Below, one piece after another: positions 28,801 to 37,162 of a stretch of 64,000 nucleotides of DNA; position 1 is the stretch's first letter; each line of letters starts with the position of its first letter. The stretch comes from Bacillus sp. ISL-51. Its GTDB lineage: Bacteria > Bacillota > Bacilli > Bacillales > Bacillaceae. The stretch spans positions 1 to 64,000 of the forward strand of contig NZ_JAGGQB010000002.1 in assembly GCF_018613535.1 (NCBI RefSeq). The letters run 5' to 3'. Below the pieces are notes generated by a model, which had not been told where the DNA came from, made no database searches, and saw only the letters and a program-made list of their open reading frames with translations. The position numbers and the translations under genes are program-made.

Positions 28801-30393
28801 ATGCCAGAGGCTTCACCAAGGCAAAAGAGCCAGAAATGGGCCATCAGCCTGTTTACAATCGGCGTGTTTATGGCGGCGCTGGATAATGGGATTATTTCCG
28901 CAGCGCTTACGACAATTAACAGCTCTTTTGACGTCTCCCCGTCATGGGGATCGTGGGGAGTCACCCTTTATACATTAGGGCTCAGCGTCAGCGTGCCGAT
29001 TGTCGGCAAGCTGTCGGATCGTTACGGGCGGAAAAAACTTTTTATGATTGAAGTCGGGCTGTTCGGCCTCGGCTCTTTGCTTGTCGCACTCAGCCAGAGC
29101 TTTCCGATGTTTTTAGCGGCAAGGCTGATTCAAGCTCTTGGCGGGGGCGGGATTTTCATTATCGGCAGTTCACATATTCTCGCGGTGCTGCCGAAAGAAA
29201 AACAGGGAAAAGCGCTCGGGCTTTTAGGGGCGATGAATGGAATGGCGGCTGTGCTCGGTCCTAATATCGGCAGTTTTTTGCTTGATTGGAGCGGGTCGTG
29301 GCATTGGCTGTTTTTGATTAATTTGCCGATTGCCGCTGCATTGGTTGTGTTCGGCGGATTGTTTATTGCTGAAACGAAAGAGCCTGAAACAAAAAGGCTT
29401 GATTTTATCGGGGCGATGATGCTGTCTCTTGCCATTTTGTCCTGTATGATCGGCATTACGAATCTTGACGGGGCTGCTCTTTTGGAAAGCTTGGAGAATG
29501 TGAAGGTATTCGGATTTATCGCGGCCGGCGCGCTTCTCTTTTTTGTTATGCTGCGGTACGAAAAGCGAGTCGAAAGCCGGGGAGGTGATCCGATTCTCGC
29601 TTACTCGCTTCTTCAGAACAAAGTATTTCAATGGACGCTTGTGATCGGATTTTTGTCGGGAGGACTGCTCGCTGCGGTCATTTTTATTCCGTCATATGCA
29701 GAGCAATATCTGCACGTTTCTGCGGAAAAAGCCGGTTATTGGATGACGCCGCTCGCATTGGCGTCAGGCATCGGCGCATGGCTGGGCGGGGCGCTGACCG
29801 ATAAAAAGGGACCGGTTTTTTCAGCCGTTTTATCAGGCTTGATCGCAAGCGCCGGATTCAGTTTATTTCCTTTGTGGGTAACGGAAAAATGGGAGTTTGT
29901 CATCGCAAGTGTCATTGCGGGGGTAGGATTCGGCTTTTTACTCGGGGCACCGCTGAATGTACTTGTATCTGAGACTGCCGGCGCGGCTAAAGGAACGGCG
30001 CTGGGTACGCTGTCACTGGTCAGGCAGGTCGGCTTGACGCTCGCTCCGACCCTATATGCCGGCTTCATTACAGCCGGCTTTGATCGGATCGGAGATGACA
30101 TCAGAAACCGTTTAGACAAAAGCGGCATTCCGGCAGATCAAGCGCACATGCCCGCTATTGGAGGGGGGCTTTCATCCGTACAGGAACAGATCAGCCGAAT
30201 CCCCCTCCCTGCCGTCAAAAAAGCAGTTGCTGATGCCGTTGAAGCAAGCGTCGCAAGCGGCTATCATCATCTCTATGCCGCAGCCGCCGTCATTTCGTTT
30301 TGCACAATTGTGTCAGCCTGTATTCTGGCGTTTTTTTGCAAATCGGCTTTATCTAAACCTAACGCCAGTCCATCCGCCGGGAAAGCTCCGTAA
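28801..30393 (+). CDS. yfiU: MFS multidrug exporter, 14-helix type (YfiU)
   Basis: This protein of about 530 residues belongs to the DHA2 (EmrB/QacA-like) drug:H+ antiporters. It has about 14 hydrophobic helices, motif A GKLSDRYGRKKLF after helix 2 and motif D1-like ALDNGIISAALTTINSSF in helix 1. AGAAAGGATGATCAAT places the ribosome-binding site, and ATG 28801 (MPEASPRQKS) is preferred over ATG 28792. It is convergent with yfiT, overlapping it by 35 bp. Confidence 0.86.
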   Translation: MPEASPRQKSQKWAISLFTIGVFMAALDNGIISAALTTINSSFDVSPSWGSWGVTLYTLGLSVSVPIVGKLSDRYGRKKLFMIEVGLFGLGSLLVALSQSFPMFLAARLIQALGGGGIFIIGSSHILAVLPKEKQGKALGLLGAMNGMAAVLGPNIGSFLLDWSGSWHWLFLINLPIAAALVVFGGLFIAETKEPETKRLDFIGAMMLSLAILSCMIGITNLDGAALLESLENVKVFGFIAAGALLFFVMLRYEKRVESRGGDPILAYSLLQNKVFQWTLVIGFLSGGLLAAVIFIPSYAEQYLHVSAEKAGYWMTPLALASGIGAWLGGALTDKKGPVFSAVLSGLIASAGFSLFPLWVTEKWEFVIASVIAGVGFGFLLGAPLNVLVSETAGAAKGTALGTLSLVRQVGLTLAPTLYAGFITAGFDRIGDDIRNRLDKSGIPADQAHMPAIGGGLSSVQEQISRIPLPAVKKAVADAVEASVASGYHHLYAAAAVISFCTIVSACILAFFCKSALSKPNASPSAGKAP

Positions 30394-30895
30394 TATGAGC
30401 GATGTGATGCTCAGAATGCCAGACATATAAACCGAGCGCATGCTCAAGTGTTGTCGTCTCCTTCGTTTCCGGATGAAAAAATGCGCGTTTAAATTGGGCA
30501 TCGGTCATGGAGCGCAGCAGATCGGCCCATCTTTTGTGTAAAATCGTCAACAGCTCGATGGAAGCTCCGCAAGCTGCCGTTTTGGAATCACGGAGATCAG
30601 CCCAGCCTTTTTCATCGTATGGGCGGATCGCCGGCTCTTCTTCAGTTAAGCTCAATTTAAAACGGATATAACCGTTCATGTGGCTGTCCGCCATATGATG
30701 AACCACTTGGCGGACAGTCCATCCCCCTTCACGATACGGCGTATCAAGCTGGCTGTCTGACATTGCGCTGACCGCTTGTTCAAGTTTTGCAGGCGCGTGC
30801 TCCAAAGCATAAATCCACCCCTGTCTCTGTTCAGCTGAAATGGATTCGGCAGGCTTGTATTCTCCTATCGGAAACTTCAGATTCTCTATTTGCAT
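30359..30895 (-). CDS. yfiT: YfiT, DinB-fold bacillithiol-transferase-like metalloprotein
   Basis: This 178-residue protein has a four-helix DinB/YfiT bundle that binds a divalent metal through three histidines, seen in VRQVVHHMADSH and WHSEHHIAH. Family members act as bacillithiol S-transferases for detoxification. The start ATG 30895 (MQIENLKFP) has AAGAAGGAG upstream and gives the B. subtilis length. In-frame codons upstream overlap the barstar gene and are rejected. The gene lies 34 bp downstream of the barstar gene on the same strand. Confidence 0.88.
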   Translation of the reverse strand: MQIENLKFPIGEYKPAESISAEQRQGWIYALEHAPAKLEQAVSAMSDSQLDTPYREGGWTVRQVVHHMADSHMNGYIRFKLSLTEEEPAIRPYDEKGWADLRDSKTAACGASIELLTILHKRWADLLRSMTDAQFKRAFFHPETKETTTLEHALGLYVWHSEHHIAHITELSRRMDWR

Positions 30896-30929
30896 ATTGT
30901 TTTCTCCTTCTTTAAGCGCTGATAGAGTA

Positions 30930-31202
30930 TTAAGAAAGCGAGATGGTAATGTCACAGCCTTCCGCTTTAGCGTCATGAAAAACCTGCAGCACCGCTTCGG
31001 CCCCGTCCCCTGCATTCCGTTTGCTTTGTTCGAACTCCCTCCATTCCAACACGAGCGGGTACTCAACCCATCCGGTCAGACAATCCCATAAGGCGTCAAG
31101 GTTCTCACCATAGTAGTCAGGAAGGCTGAGTTCTTGTTTTAACGCCTGGTGAAGGTCGCTCATACTTCTGATCTGTTCACCGTGAATGACTGCTTTGTTC
31201 AT
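30930..31202 (-). CDS. Barstar, intracellular ribonuclease inhibitor
   Basis: This 90-residue protein is nearly the classical B. amyloliquefaciens barstar. In mature barstar numbering the barnase-contact residues Y29, D35, W38, D39, T42, W44 and E80 are kept, as are C40 and C82. E76 is replaced by D. Barstar blocks the active site of the secreted RNase barnase. No barnase gene (about 110-157 residues) is in this window, so the inhibitor stands alone. AAAGGAGACAGCT is the ribosome-binding site. B. subtilis has a related yrdF. Confidence 0.93.
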   Translation of the reverse strand: MNKAVIHGEQIRSMSDLHQALKQELSLPDYYGENLDALWDCLTGWVEYPLVLEWREFEQSKRNAGDGAEAVLQVFHDAKAEGCDITISLS

Positions 31203-31232
31203 AGCTGTCTCCTTTCTCTTTTTCTCACTCTA

Positions 31233-31430
31233 TCAGTTTACCATCCTTCCGTGGGGAATAGCGGATGTTTGCTGCTGTATCACCTGTGTGGCTTCTGTTT
31301 CTCCTTGTAAGCAGAAACAGAGCCAATATGCATTACCTAAAGCTGGCATCCCCGGCCATGGAATAGGATTCACCCTTACTGCTGAAAGCGGGAAAATATC
31401 TGTGTACTGTCCAATAGGGCGGCGGGTCAT
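31233..31430 (-). CDS. Possible 65-residue ORF, unrecognised
   Basis: The ORF starts MTRRPIGQYTDIFPLS and ends IPHGRMVN. AAAGGA lies seven bases before the ATG, but that ATG sits inside a GC-rich hairpin. No domain is recognised and there is no signal peptide. It fills the 240-bp gap between the acyltransferase and barstar genes on their strand. It may be chance coding. Confidence 0.2.
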   Translation of the reverse strand: MTRRPIGQYTDIFPLSAVRVNPIPWPGMPALGNAYWLCFCLQGETEATQVIQQQTSAIPHGRMVN

Positions 31431-31443
31431 CCCGCCGTCCTTT
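31418..31443. terminator. Hairpin after the acyltransferase gene
   Basis: GGCGGCGGG-TCAT-CCCGCCGTCC forms a strong hairpin. The T-run is on the plus strand (CCTTTTT), while the gene ending here is on the minus strand, so terminator function for that gene is uncertain. Confidence 0.4.
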
Positions 31444-31444
31444 T

Positions 31445-32536
31445 TCAGCCTGTGTGGCCTTGGTGCACCTCCGTGTTTTTCCGGGTCTGTTTCGGCTGAT
31501 AAATTTTTCCGACAAACAGATACCCGTATGTAAACTTGTTCAATGCCCATGACACTAAAATGGGGCCTCCCGTGCAGATCGCAAAAAGCAGGAGGACGGC
31601 CGCCGGTAAGGAAATGGATTGAAGATAGCCCTCCAGCAGGTAGCCGAGGATTAAAAAGTAAGTGTGAAGCAGATAGATAGAAAAAGAATAGTTGCTGATG
31701 AACATCACAATCGCAGGCACCTTTTTCAGTCTCGAAAAGAGGCGGAAGCACAGAAAGATGATACTGACCGCATAAACCATAATGTCCGGCCGTTTTGAGG
31801 AAATGGTTCCTTCTGTGTTGCCATATGAAACTGCAACGATTAATACGGCCGAGAGAACCGCACTTAGGTAAACGGCATAGCGGTATTGAGTGATCAGCGC
31901 CAAGAAGCGTTTATATTCCTTGCCGCAGTAAAACGCCAGACAAAAGTAGAAAAGCCAGCCCGGAAACGGCACCCAGAAGAACGGAAATATTGAATCCAGC
32001 CCGGAGGAAGACGGAGGATTGATGATTGAGAAATAGGTCAGATACACTGCATTGATTATAAAAGAAACCGATAGAACCCATGCAGGAGACGCCTTTTTCA
32101 GCCAGCCGTGCAGCAGCATATGAAGAATATAAAACTGAAAAATCACAAGTATGAAGTAACCGATAAATTGGCCGAGAAATACATTTTCTAAGAATTTTCC
32201 GACAATAGGGATAAAACCATTATCGTCCTCCGCCAATCCTTTCATCATGATGGCATCAAGCGCGGAGATAAACAGAAACGGCACAAAAATGACCTTTCCC
32301 CTTTTCTTTAAAAACCCCGCAGGAACGCCTTCCGGATAAGAGCGGGCAAGCAGAAATTCCGAGATAAAGATAAACGCGGGCGTGCTGAACATCAAAAGCG
32401 TCCGAAACGAATCTACAGTGTGAGCGATTTCTGAGACGGCTTCCGCTTGAATCATCAGCACCATTGTAACGACATGGAGCAGGACGACACTTAAACAAGA
32501 CAGACAGCGAATGACGAAGATTTCTTTTATTTGCAT
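31445..32536 (-). CDS. yfiQ: Acyltransferase-3 family membrane protein (YfiQ-like)
   Basis: This 363-residue protein has about ten membrane helices and the acyltransferase 3 (OafA/IcaC-type) fold. The N-terminal IRCLSCLSVVLLHVVTM carries the family's catalytic-type His in helix 1. Such enzymes O-acylate surface polysaccharides or exopolymers. Its start overlaps the end of the quinone reductase gene by 10 bp. The acceptor is unknown. B. subtilis YfiQ is the probable counterpart. Confidence 0.8.
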   Translation of the reverse strand: MQIKEIFVIRCLSCLSVVLLHVVTMVLMIQAEAVSEIAHTVDSFRTLLMFSTPAFIFISEFLLARSYPEGVPAGFLKKRGKVIFVPFLFISALDAIMMKGLAEDDNGFIPIVGKFLENVFLGQFIGYFILVIFQFYILHMLLHGWLKKASPAWVLSVSFIINAVYLTYFSIINPPSSSGLDSIFPFFWVPFPGWLFYFCLAFYCGKEYKRFLALITQYRYAVYLSAVLSAVLIVAVSYGNTEGTISSKRPDIMVYAVSIIFLCFRLFSRLKKVPAIVMFISNYSFSIYLLHTYFLILGYLLEGYLQSISLPAAVLLLFAICTGGPILVSWALNKFTYGYLFVGKIYQPKQTRKNTEVHQGHTG

Positions 32537-33129
32537 GCTGCGCCTCCTTTTTCACAAGCGCGGCGGACTTTGGCGTATGCTTGGCGCAGCCATTTTTCCC
32601 GAATCTCGGGTGTGCTGTCTTTTACGACTGAGAAGAGGTTCCGCTCTGCTTTTTGAATGCCGCAAAATTGCAAAATGCCTTTTTTTAACGTAATCCAGTC
32701 CGCGTTTTTCCGGAACCACTTTAAGTACCAGTTCGGTGAATCCGCCGTATAAAAGATCTGGGCTGTCTGTGCGGGGAGCAATCCTTTTACGCGGCCGTTT
32801 TCAAATGTGTAGGCTTCTCCGGCGACAAGCACCCTGTCAAAAAAGCCTTTTAATATCGCCGGCACGCCACCCCACCACAGCGGGTAAATGAGGATGAGAT
32901 GGTCCGTCTCTTTCATCAGTTTCCGGTATTCCTTTGTTTCAGCGTCCCGGCTCATGTCAGACCGCCTTTTCTCTCCGCCGTACCGCAGGACGGGATCAAA
33001 TTGATCGGCATATAAATCAATGACCGTATACTTTTGGCCGCTGTCCTTTAATGCCATTGCCACATATTTCAGAATAGCGGCATTGAAACTGTTCTGATCC
33101 GGATTTGCATAAACAATCACCGTGTTCAT
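32527..33129 (-). CDS. NAD(P)H:quinone reductase, flavodoxin-2 fold
   Basis: This 200-residue protein of the NQO1/YwrO/MdaB class starts MNTVIVYANPDQNSFNAA. FMN/FAD contacts are seen in YPLWWGGVPAILKGFFDRVL (about 85-105). It should reduce quinones by two electrons using NAD(P)H. The start has GGGAGGGACTT upstream, and earlier in-frame codons fall in the promoter. It is divergent from a PadR regulator, which probably controls it, and overlaps the acyltransferase gene. Confidence 0.85.
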   Translation of the reverse strand: MNTVIVYANPDQNSFNAAILKYVAMALKDSGQKYTVIDLYADQFDPVLRYGGEKRRSDMSRDAETKEYRKLMKETDHLILIYPLWWGGVPAILKGFFDRVLVAGEAYTFENGRVKGLLPAQTAQIFYTADSPNWYLKWFRKNADWITLKKGILQFCGIQKAERNLFSVVKDSTPEIREKWLRQAYAKVRRACEKGGAACK

Positions 33130-33163
33130 AAGTCCCTCCCAGTATTTTGATAATTTTACAGTG

Positions 33164-33185
33164 ATTATATCATTATGACATATAA
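33164..33185 (-). promoter_or_regulatory. Candidate -10 and operator between quinone reductase and PadR genes
   Basis: On the minus strand TATAAT (33164-33169) is a perfect -10 without a clear -35. It overlaps the inverted repeat TTATAT-N9-ATATAA (33165-33185), a plausible site for the divergently encoded PadR protein. Confidence 0.4.
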
Positions 33186-33319
33186 AAGAGGTAAGCACAC
33201 GGTCTTGAAGATCCCCTGTATCTTAACCTGCTGCTCATTACCGCTGTTTGCTGAGTCTTCTGCGTTTCCGAACTTCCTATGGTATACTAACTGTCAAATG
33301 AGTTGGCTTGGAGGACATC

Positions 33320-33871
33320 ATGAGAATTTTAAAATACGCGATTTTAGGGCTTTTGCGAAAAGGCGAAATGAGCGGATACGATATAACGAGTTATTTTAAA
33401 GAAGAGCTGGGCCAGTTTTGGAGCGCGAAGCACAGCCAGATTTACCCTGAATTAAAAAAGCTGACGGATGAAGGATTTATTACGTTTCGGACGGCGATTC
33501 AAGGGACGAAGATGGAGAAAAAAATGTACACGCTGACCGAAAGCGGAGAGCGTGAACTTGCTGCCTGGATGACGAAAAAGGAGCCGATTCCGGAAACGGT
33601 CAAGGATGAATTTATGCTGAAGGCTTATTTCATATCGGCTTTAACGAAAGAAGAAGCGGATGATTTATTCACGGACCAGCTGCAAAAGCGAAAGCTGAAA
33701 CTGGCTGATCTGGAAAACAGTTATGATGAGCTGATGGCATCCTCTAAGGAGGCCGAGTCATTTTCTTCACCAGATTTCGGCCATTATCTTGTGCTGACGA
33801 AAGCACTTGAACGCGAACGGAATTATATAACCTGGCTTGAGCACATTTTGGCTCTCATCAAAGAAGCATAA
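33320..33871 (+). CDS. PadR-family transcriptional regulator
   Basis: This protein of about 183 residues has a PadR winged helix (residues 1-85: ILKYAILGLLRKGEMSGYDI) and a C-terminal helical dimerisation domain of the vinyl/AphA type. The start is ATG 33320 five bases after GGAGG. It is divergent from the quinone reductase and acyltransferase genes, which it probably represses, by analogy with phenolic-acid or quinone-responsive PadR proteins. It has a strong terminator. Confidence 0.87.
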   Translation: MRILKYAILGLLRKGEMSGYDITSYFKEELGQFWSAKHSQIYPELKKLTDEGFITFRTAIQGTKMEKKMYTLTESGERELAAWMTKKEPIPETVKDEFMLKAYFISALTKEEADDLFTDQLQKRKLKLADLENSYDELMASSKEAESFSSPDFGHYLVLTKALERERNYITWLEHILALIKEA

Positions 33872-33881
33872 ACGAAACAGG

Positions 33882-33911
33882 CGGCTCTTTAAAAATGAGC
33901 CGTTTTTTTTA
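33882..33911 (+). terminator. Terminator after padR-like gene
   Basis: CGGCTC (33882-33887) pairs with GAGCCG (33897-33902), followed by eight T. Confidence 0.8.
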
Positions 33912-34856
33912 CGGAATGAAAAATGCCGTGACCAACGAATCAGCCATCATGATGATAAACAATAAACTGAAATAGACGATCGAATAGATAAACATCCCCT
34001 TGGCCCATTGAATATCATCGGCTGATGTAAAGCCGCGGATCCCCTTATACACCCAGATGGCCCCGAGTATCAAAGCAGAAACCGCGTAAAACGGGCTGAC
34101 ATGGACATAAAAAGGCACCAGGAGCGTAACGGCGGCCAGAATCAGAATATAGCGCATCATTTTTATTTTTGTCATGTGATTGCCTTTTATCACCGGCAGA
34201 AGCGGTATGCCGGCGGCCCGGTATTCTTCCTTCCGCCTGATTCCGATCGCCCAAAAATGCGGCGGCTGCCACAAAAACATGATGGCATACAAGATCACCG
34301 CCGGCATGTCGATATACCCCGTCAGCGCGCAATACCCGATCAAGGGCGGTGCTGCACCGGGGAAGCTGCCGATGAATGTGCTCCATACCGAGTGTCTCTT
34401 AAACCAAAGCGTATAGACGACTGCGTATAACAAAAAAGCGCTCAGCCCGAGGGTGGCGGCCAGTATGTTGAGTGAAGCGAGCATGCCCAATCCGGCGGCG
34501 CCCAGACAGGTTCCGAAAGTAATGATCGCCGACGGCGGAATTTTTCCGGTAACGGTTGCGCGATTTCGTGTTCGCGCCATTTTGGCATCCATGTTTCGGT
34601 CAAAGCAGTTGTTAAAGACGGTGCTTGACGCCATGACAAACGCCGTCCCGATCATCGCAATGGCCATGGTAACGAGAATATTGTGCCCTTCCCCTGTTTT
34701 TTCTGAATGTAACCACGCCATCCAAAATCCGCTAAATGCGGCGAGTGAATTGGATATGATAATTCCCGGCTTGGCAAGAATGATAAAGTCTTTGACGGTC
34801 ACCCTGGCCGGTTTGTTATTCATGTGCTGCTCTGTTCCGACTGCATTTGAATTCAT
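33909..34856 (-). CDS. Protoheme IX farnesyltransferase-like prenyltransferase
   Basis: This protein of about 315 residues belongs to the UbiA superfamily and resembles haem O synthase (CtaB/CtaO). It has about nine membrane helices. The prenyl-diphosphate motif NCFDRNMDAKMARTRNR (NxxxDxxxD) and second motif YRAAGIPLLPV are present. It should transfer farnesyl to haem B. B. subtilis has ctaB and ctaO elsewhere, and this locus carries neither oxidase genes nor ctaA, so it is an additional copy or has another acceptor. ATG 34856 is chosen with AAGGGAG about 11 bases upstream. Upstream in-frame ATGs lack such a site. Confidence 0.82.
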   Translation of the reverse strand: MNSNAVGTEQHMNNKPARVTVKDFIILAKPGIIISNSLAAFSGFWMAWLHSEKTGEGHNILVTMAIAMIGTAFVMASSTVFNNCFDRNMDAKMARTRNRATVTGKIPPSAIITFGTCLGAAGLGMLASLNILAATLGLSAFLLYAVVYTLWFKRHSVWSTFIGSFPGAAPPLIGYCALTGYIDMPAVILYAIMFLWQPPHFWAIGIRRKEEYRAAGIPLLPVIKGNHMTKIKMMRYILILAAVTLLVPFYVHVSPFYAVSALILGAIWVYKGIRGFTSADDIQWAKGMFIYSIVYFSLLFIIMMADSLVTAFFIP

Positions 34857-34947
34857 ATTTTTGGGTTCTCCCTTTTTTTCGCCCATCATAGCAGGAAGAA
34901 TCAGGAATAACAATTCTTTTTGGGCCCTTTTCACACAATTGTAAATA

Positions 34948-35598
34948 TTAAAGCTGCTCTTTTTGATAGACTTTGACGTTTGCCTTTTTATATAAAGAGC
35001 GAAACTGTCCGGGAGAGCTGCCCATCTGCCTTGAATACTCTCGTAAAATAGTGGATCGTCAAACCGACCTCTTCTGCAATTTGTTTAATGGATAAGTCGT
35101 TGATTTAAGCAGGGAAGCCGCTTGTTTCACCCGTTCACGCCGGACAAATTCGGAATAACTGACGCCCGTTTCTGAAACAAACAGCCTGGACAGATGACGG
35201 CCGAGATATGAAAGTGGCTTGAGACGCCGGCCAGCGGCAGGGGAGCTGCGGTTTGCAGCAGTGTCAAAATAAGCGAGCAGGCCATATTTGTCAGAATTTC
35301 TTTTACAAACATAAAGAAGGCTTAAGCCCGTTTCGCTTTTGATTTGGCGGATAACGCCGGGGCGGGTGACAAATATCGTATTTTCTTGGAGGGGATACGT
35401 TTTTTCTCCTTCTGCATACTGGCCTTGTCCGCTGAGGACAAAGGTGATTTCAAAGAAGGAGTGCTTATGGACAAGATTATTATAATGCGTCGGCATGGCT
35501 CCCCAATAATGAATATGAAAAGCCGCCCCATTTTCTTTTGTATGGTGTACAAATTGGTTCAACGCGATTTTACCTGAAATAAGCTGGGTCCAATTCAA
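34948..35598 (-). pseudogene. yfiF: Frameshifted AraC-family regulator (yfiF remnant)
   Basis: The first reading frame gives a cupin-like sensor domain (MNWTQLISGKIALNQFVHHT) and partial AraC helices before stopping at 35059. The sequence continues in other frames. Near 35190-35230 the frame encoding SSHFHISA must join the frame encoding HLSRLFVSETGVSYSEFV. Near 35090-35105 another shift restores LSIKQIAEEVGL-IHYFTRVFK. Near 35020-35040 a third restores QMGSSPGQFRSLYKK to a stop at 34948. At least three frameshifts, plus apparent loss between the domains, mean no functional regulator. B. subtilis YfiF lies at the same place, beside catE. Confidence 0.85.
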
Positions 35599-35679
35599 TG
35601 ATAATCCTCCTTAGGTCATGCATTTTTATCTCAGATTATCCCCTTTCCAGTTCCTTTTCAAGAAAATTTTCAGAAAAAT

Positions 35680-35714
35680 AAAACACCTTGCGCATGTAAG
35701 CGGCAAGGTGTTTT
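35680..35714 (-). terminator. catE terminator
   Basis: AAAACACCTTGC and GCAAGGTGTTTT (35680-35714) form a 12-bp stem just after the catE stop with T-runs on both strands. Confidence 0.85.
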
Positions 35715-35717
35715 CGT

Positions 35718-36575
35718 TTATAGTGTAAAAGCGATATGCACCCCGGAAACCGGATCTTTGACAAATATGCCTTCTTGTTTTTCTTCAACCGGATATCCGG
35801 CATCAGTCAAAGCAAGCGTCACCCGTGACAGCTCCTTTTGGTTCGGCAGCACGATGGTGTAATAGTCCAGTCCGCTGGCGTTCGCCGGTTTCGGCGGTGC
35901 GTTTTTTCCGGCCCAAATATTCAGGCCGATATGATGGTGATAGCCTCCTGCCGAGATAAACAGGGCGGACATGCCAGCGTAATTGCCGACAATGTCAAAG
36001 CCGAGTACATCGGTGTAAAAGGCTTTGGCTTCCTGTAAATCAGTGACATGCAAATGAATATGGCCGATGACGGTTCCTTCCGGCAGCCTGCTTTTACGCT
36101 CACCTCCGACCTCTTCCAGCAGTCCTTCGACATCGACAGGCGCTGTCGTCATGACATAGTTGCCCTCAGAATCGCGCCGCCACGTGCTGCGGGGGCGATC
36201 GGCGTATATTTCAATGCCGTTTCCGTCCGGGTCAGACAGATAAAGGGCCTCACTTACGGCATGATCACCCTGACCGAGCGCAATGCCGTTTTCGATCAGC
36301 CGTGCCAGCGCAATGCCGAGTTCTTTCCTGTCAGGGAGAAGAATCGCAAAATGGTAAAGGCCGGTGACTGTTCGTTCAGGCAGGACGACGGCACTCGGGT
36401 TTTCTTCAAGCACCAGCAGCACTTGTTTTCCGTCTGCCGATAATTCTGCGGTATGATCCGTTTGTGAGACGACCTGAAAGCCGATCACATTTTGGTAAAA
36501 GGCGAGCGATCGTTCCAGGCTTTTGATCGTCAGTTTGACATAACCGATTGCTGTATCTTTATGAATGCCGGTCAT
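35718..36575 (-). CDS. catE: CatE, catechol 2,3-dioxygenase
   Basis: This 285-residue extradiol dioxygenase has two vicinal-oxygen-chelate domains (about 9-125 and 160-285). Metal ligands are expected from HIHLHV and HHHIGLN in the second domain and a C-terminal acid or His. In B. subtilis CatDE detoxifies catechol and is induced by quinones through YodB and CatR. The start is ATG 36575, the same length as B. subtilis. It lies 16 bp after catD, in an operon. Confidence 0.93.
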   Translation of the reverse strand: MTGIHKDTAIGYVKLTIKSLERSLAFYQNVIGFQVVSQTDHTAELSADGKQVLLVLEENPSAVVLPERTVTGLYHFAILLPDRKELGIALARLIENGIALGQGDHAVSEALYLSDPDGNGIEIYADRPRSTWRRDSEGNYVMTTAPVDVEGLLEEVGGERKSRLPEGTVIGHIHLHVTDLQEAKAFYTDVLGFDIVGNYAGMSALFISAGGYHHHIGLNIWAGKNAPPKPANASGLDYYTIVLPNQKELSRVTLALTDAGYPVEEKQEGIFVKDPVSGVHIAFTL

Positions 36576-36591
36576 TTGAATGCCTTCTTTC

Positions 36592-36996
36592 TTATGCTGA
36601 GAAATTTTCTCCCTTTTTTGTTTTGAAAAGGAGCTGGTCAAGTGCAAGCAGACGGCTTCCTGAAAGGGCTAAGTGAATGGAAGCAACTAATAAAATGAAA
36701 TCAAATTCTGATCCGCCCATAAATGGAGCCGAAAGCTTCGCCGTGAAGATGGCTCCGATTAACGTAATGGCAAACAGAGCGCCGATGACGCGTGTCGCCA
36801 AACCGAAAAAGATCAGAACGCCGCCGACTAGTTCAATCGTTGCGATTACGTAAACCAGAAAGGCAGGAAGTCCGATGCTTTGGAAAAATTGCATAGCCCC
36901 TTCTAATCCTTGAAATTTTGATAAGCCGTGAACAAAAAAGATAATACCTGTAACAACCCTTAAAAGTAATGTACCTGCTTCGAATGATTTATTCAT
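36592..36996 (-). CDS. catD: CatD, DoxX-family membrane protein
   Basis: This 134-residue protein has four membrane helices and the DoxX pattern (LLLRVVTGIIFFVHGLSKFQG). It is the membrane partner of CatE in catechol resistance. The start is ATG 36996 behind AAGGAGGA. It is first in the operon, with its own promoter and palindromic operator. Confidence 0.92.
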   Translation of the reverse strand: MNKSFEAGTLLLRVVTGIIFFVHGLSKFQGLEGAMQFFQSIGLPAFLVYVIATIELVGGVLIFFGLATRVIGALFAITLIGAIFTAKLSAPFMGGSEFDFILLVASIHLALSGSRLLALDQLLFKTKKGENFSA

Positions 36997-37022
36997 AAAA
37001 TCCTCCTTGAAAATTATTATCA

Positions 37023-37068
37023 CTTACTTTATGTAAGCTAGTATATATACATAACTTGTTTACGTCAA
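37023..37068 (-). promoter_or_regulatory. catDE promoter and operator
   Basis: On the minus strand TTGACG (37063-37068), a 17-base spacer and TATACT (37040-37045) form a strong promoter. CTTAC-TTTAT-GTAAG (37023-37037) is a perfect inverted repeat just downstream of the -10. A wider TTATGTA-N12-TACATAA repeat (37029-37054) covers the -10. These suit the DUF24/MarR quinone sensors YodB and CatR known for catDE. Confidence 0.75.
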
Positions 37069-37120
37069 GTAATTTTGTTACATTTCTCGAAAATAACTTA
37101 AAAGTACTATAGATCGGCGC

Positions 37121-37156
37121 AAAAAAAGGCCTCCGCACATTGCCGGGGGCCTTTTT
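37121..37156 (-). terminator. yfiC terminator
   Basis: AAAAAAAGGCCTCCG (37121-37135) pairs with CGGGGGCCTTTTT (37144-37156), and T-runs occur on both strands. Confidence 0.85.
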
Positions 37157-37162
37157 CCCTAT

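Noticed and set aside
31233-31751. A 172-residue minus-strand frame across the acyltransferase 3' end
   Set aside because: Most of it overlaps the recognised acyltransferase in another frame. Only the last 65 codons are outside, and these are listed separately at low confidence.
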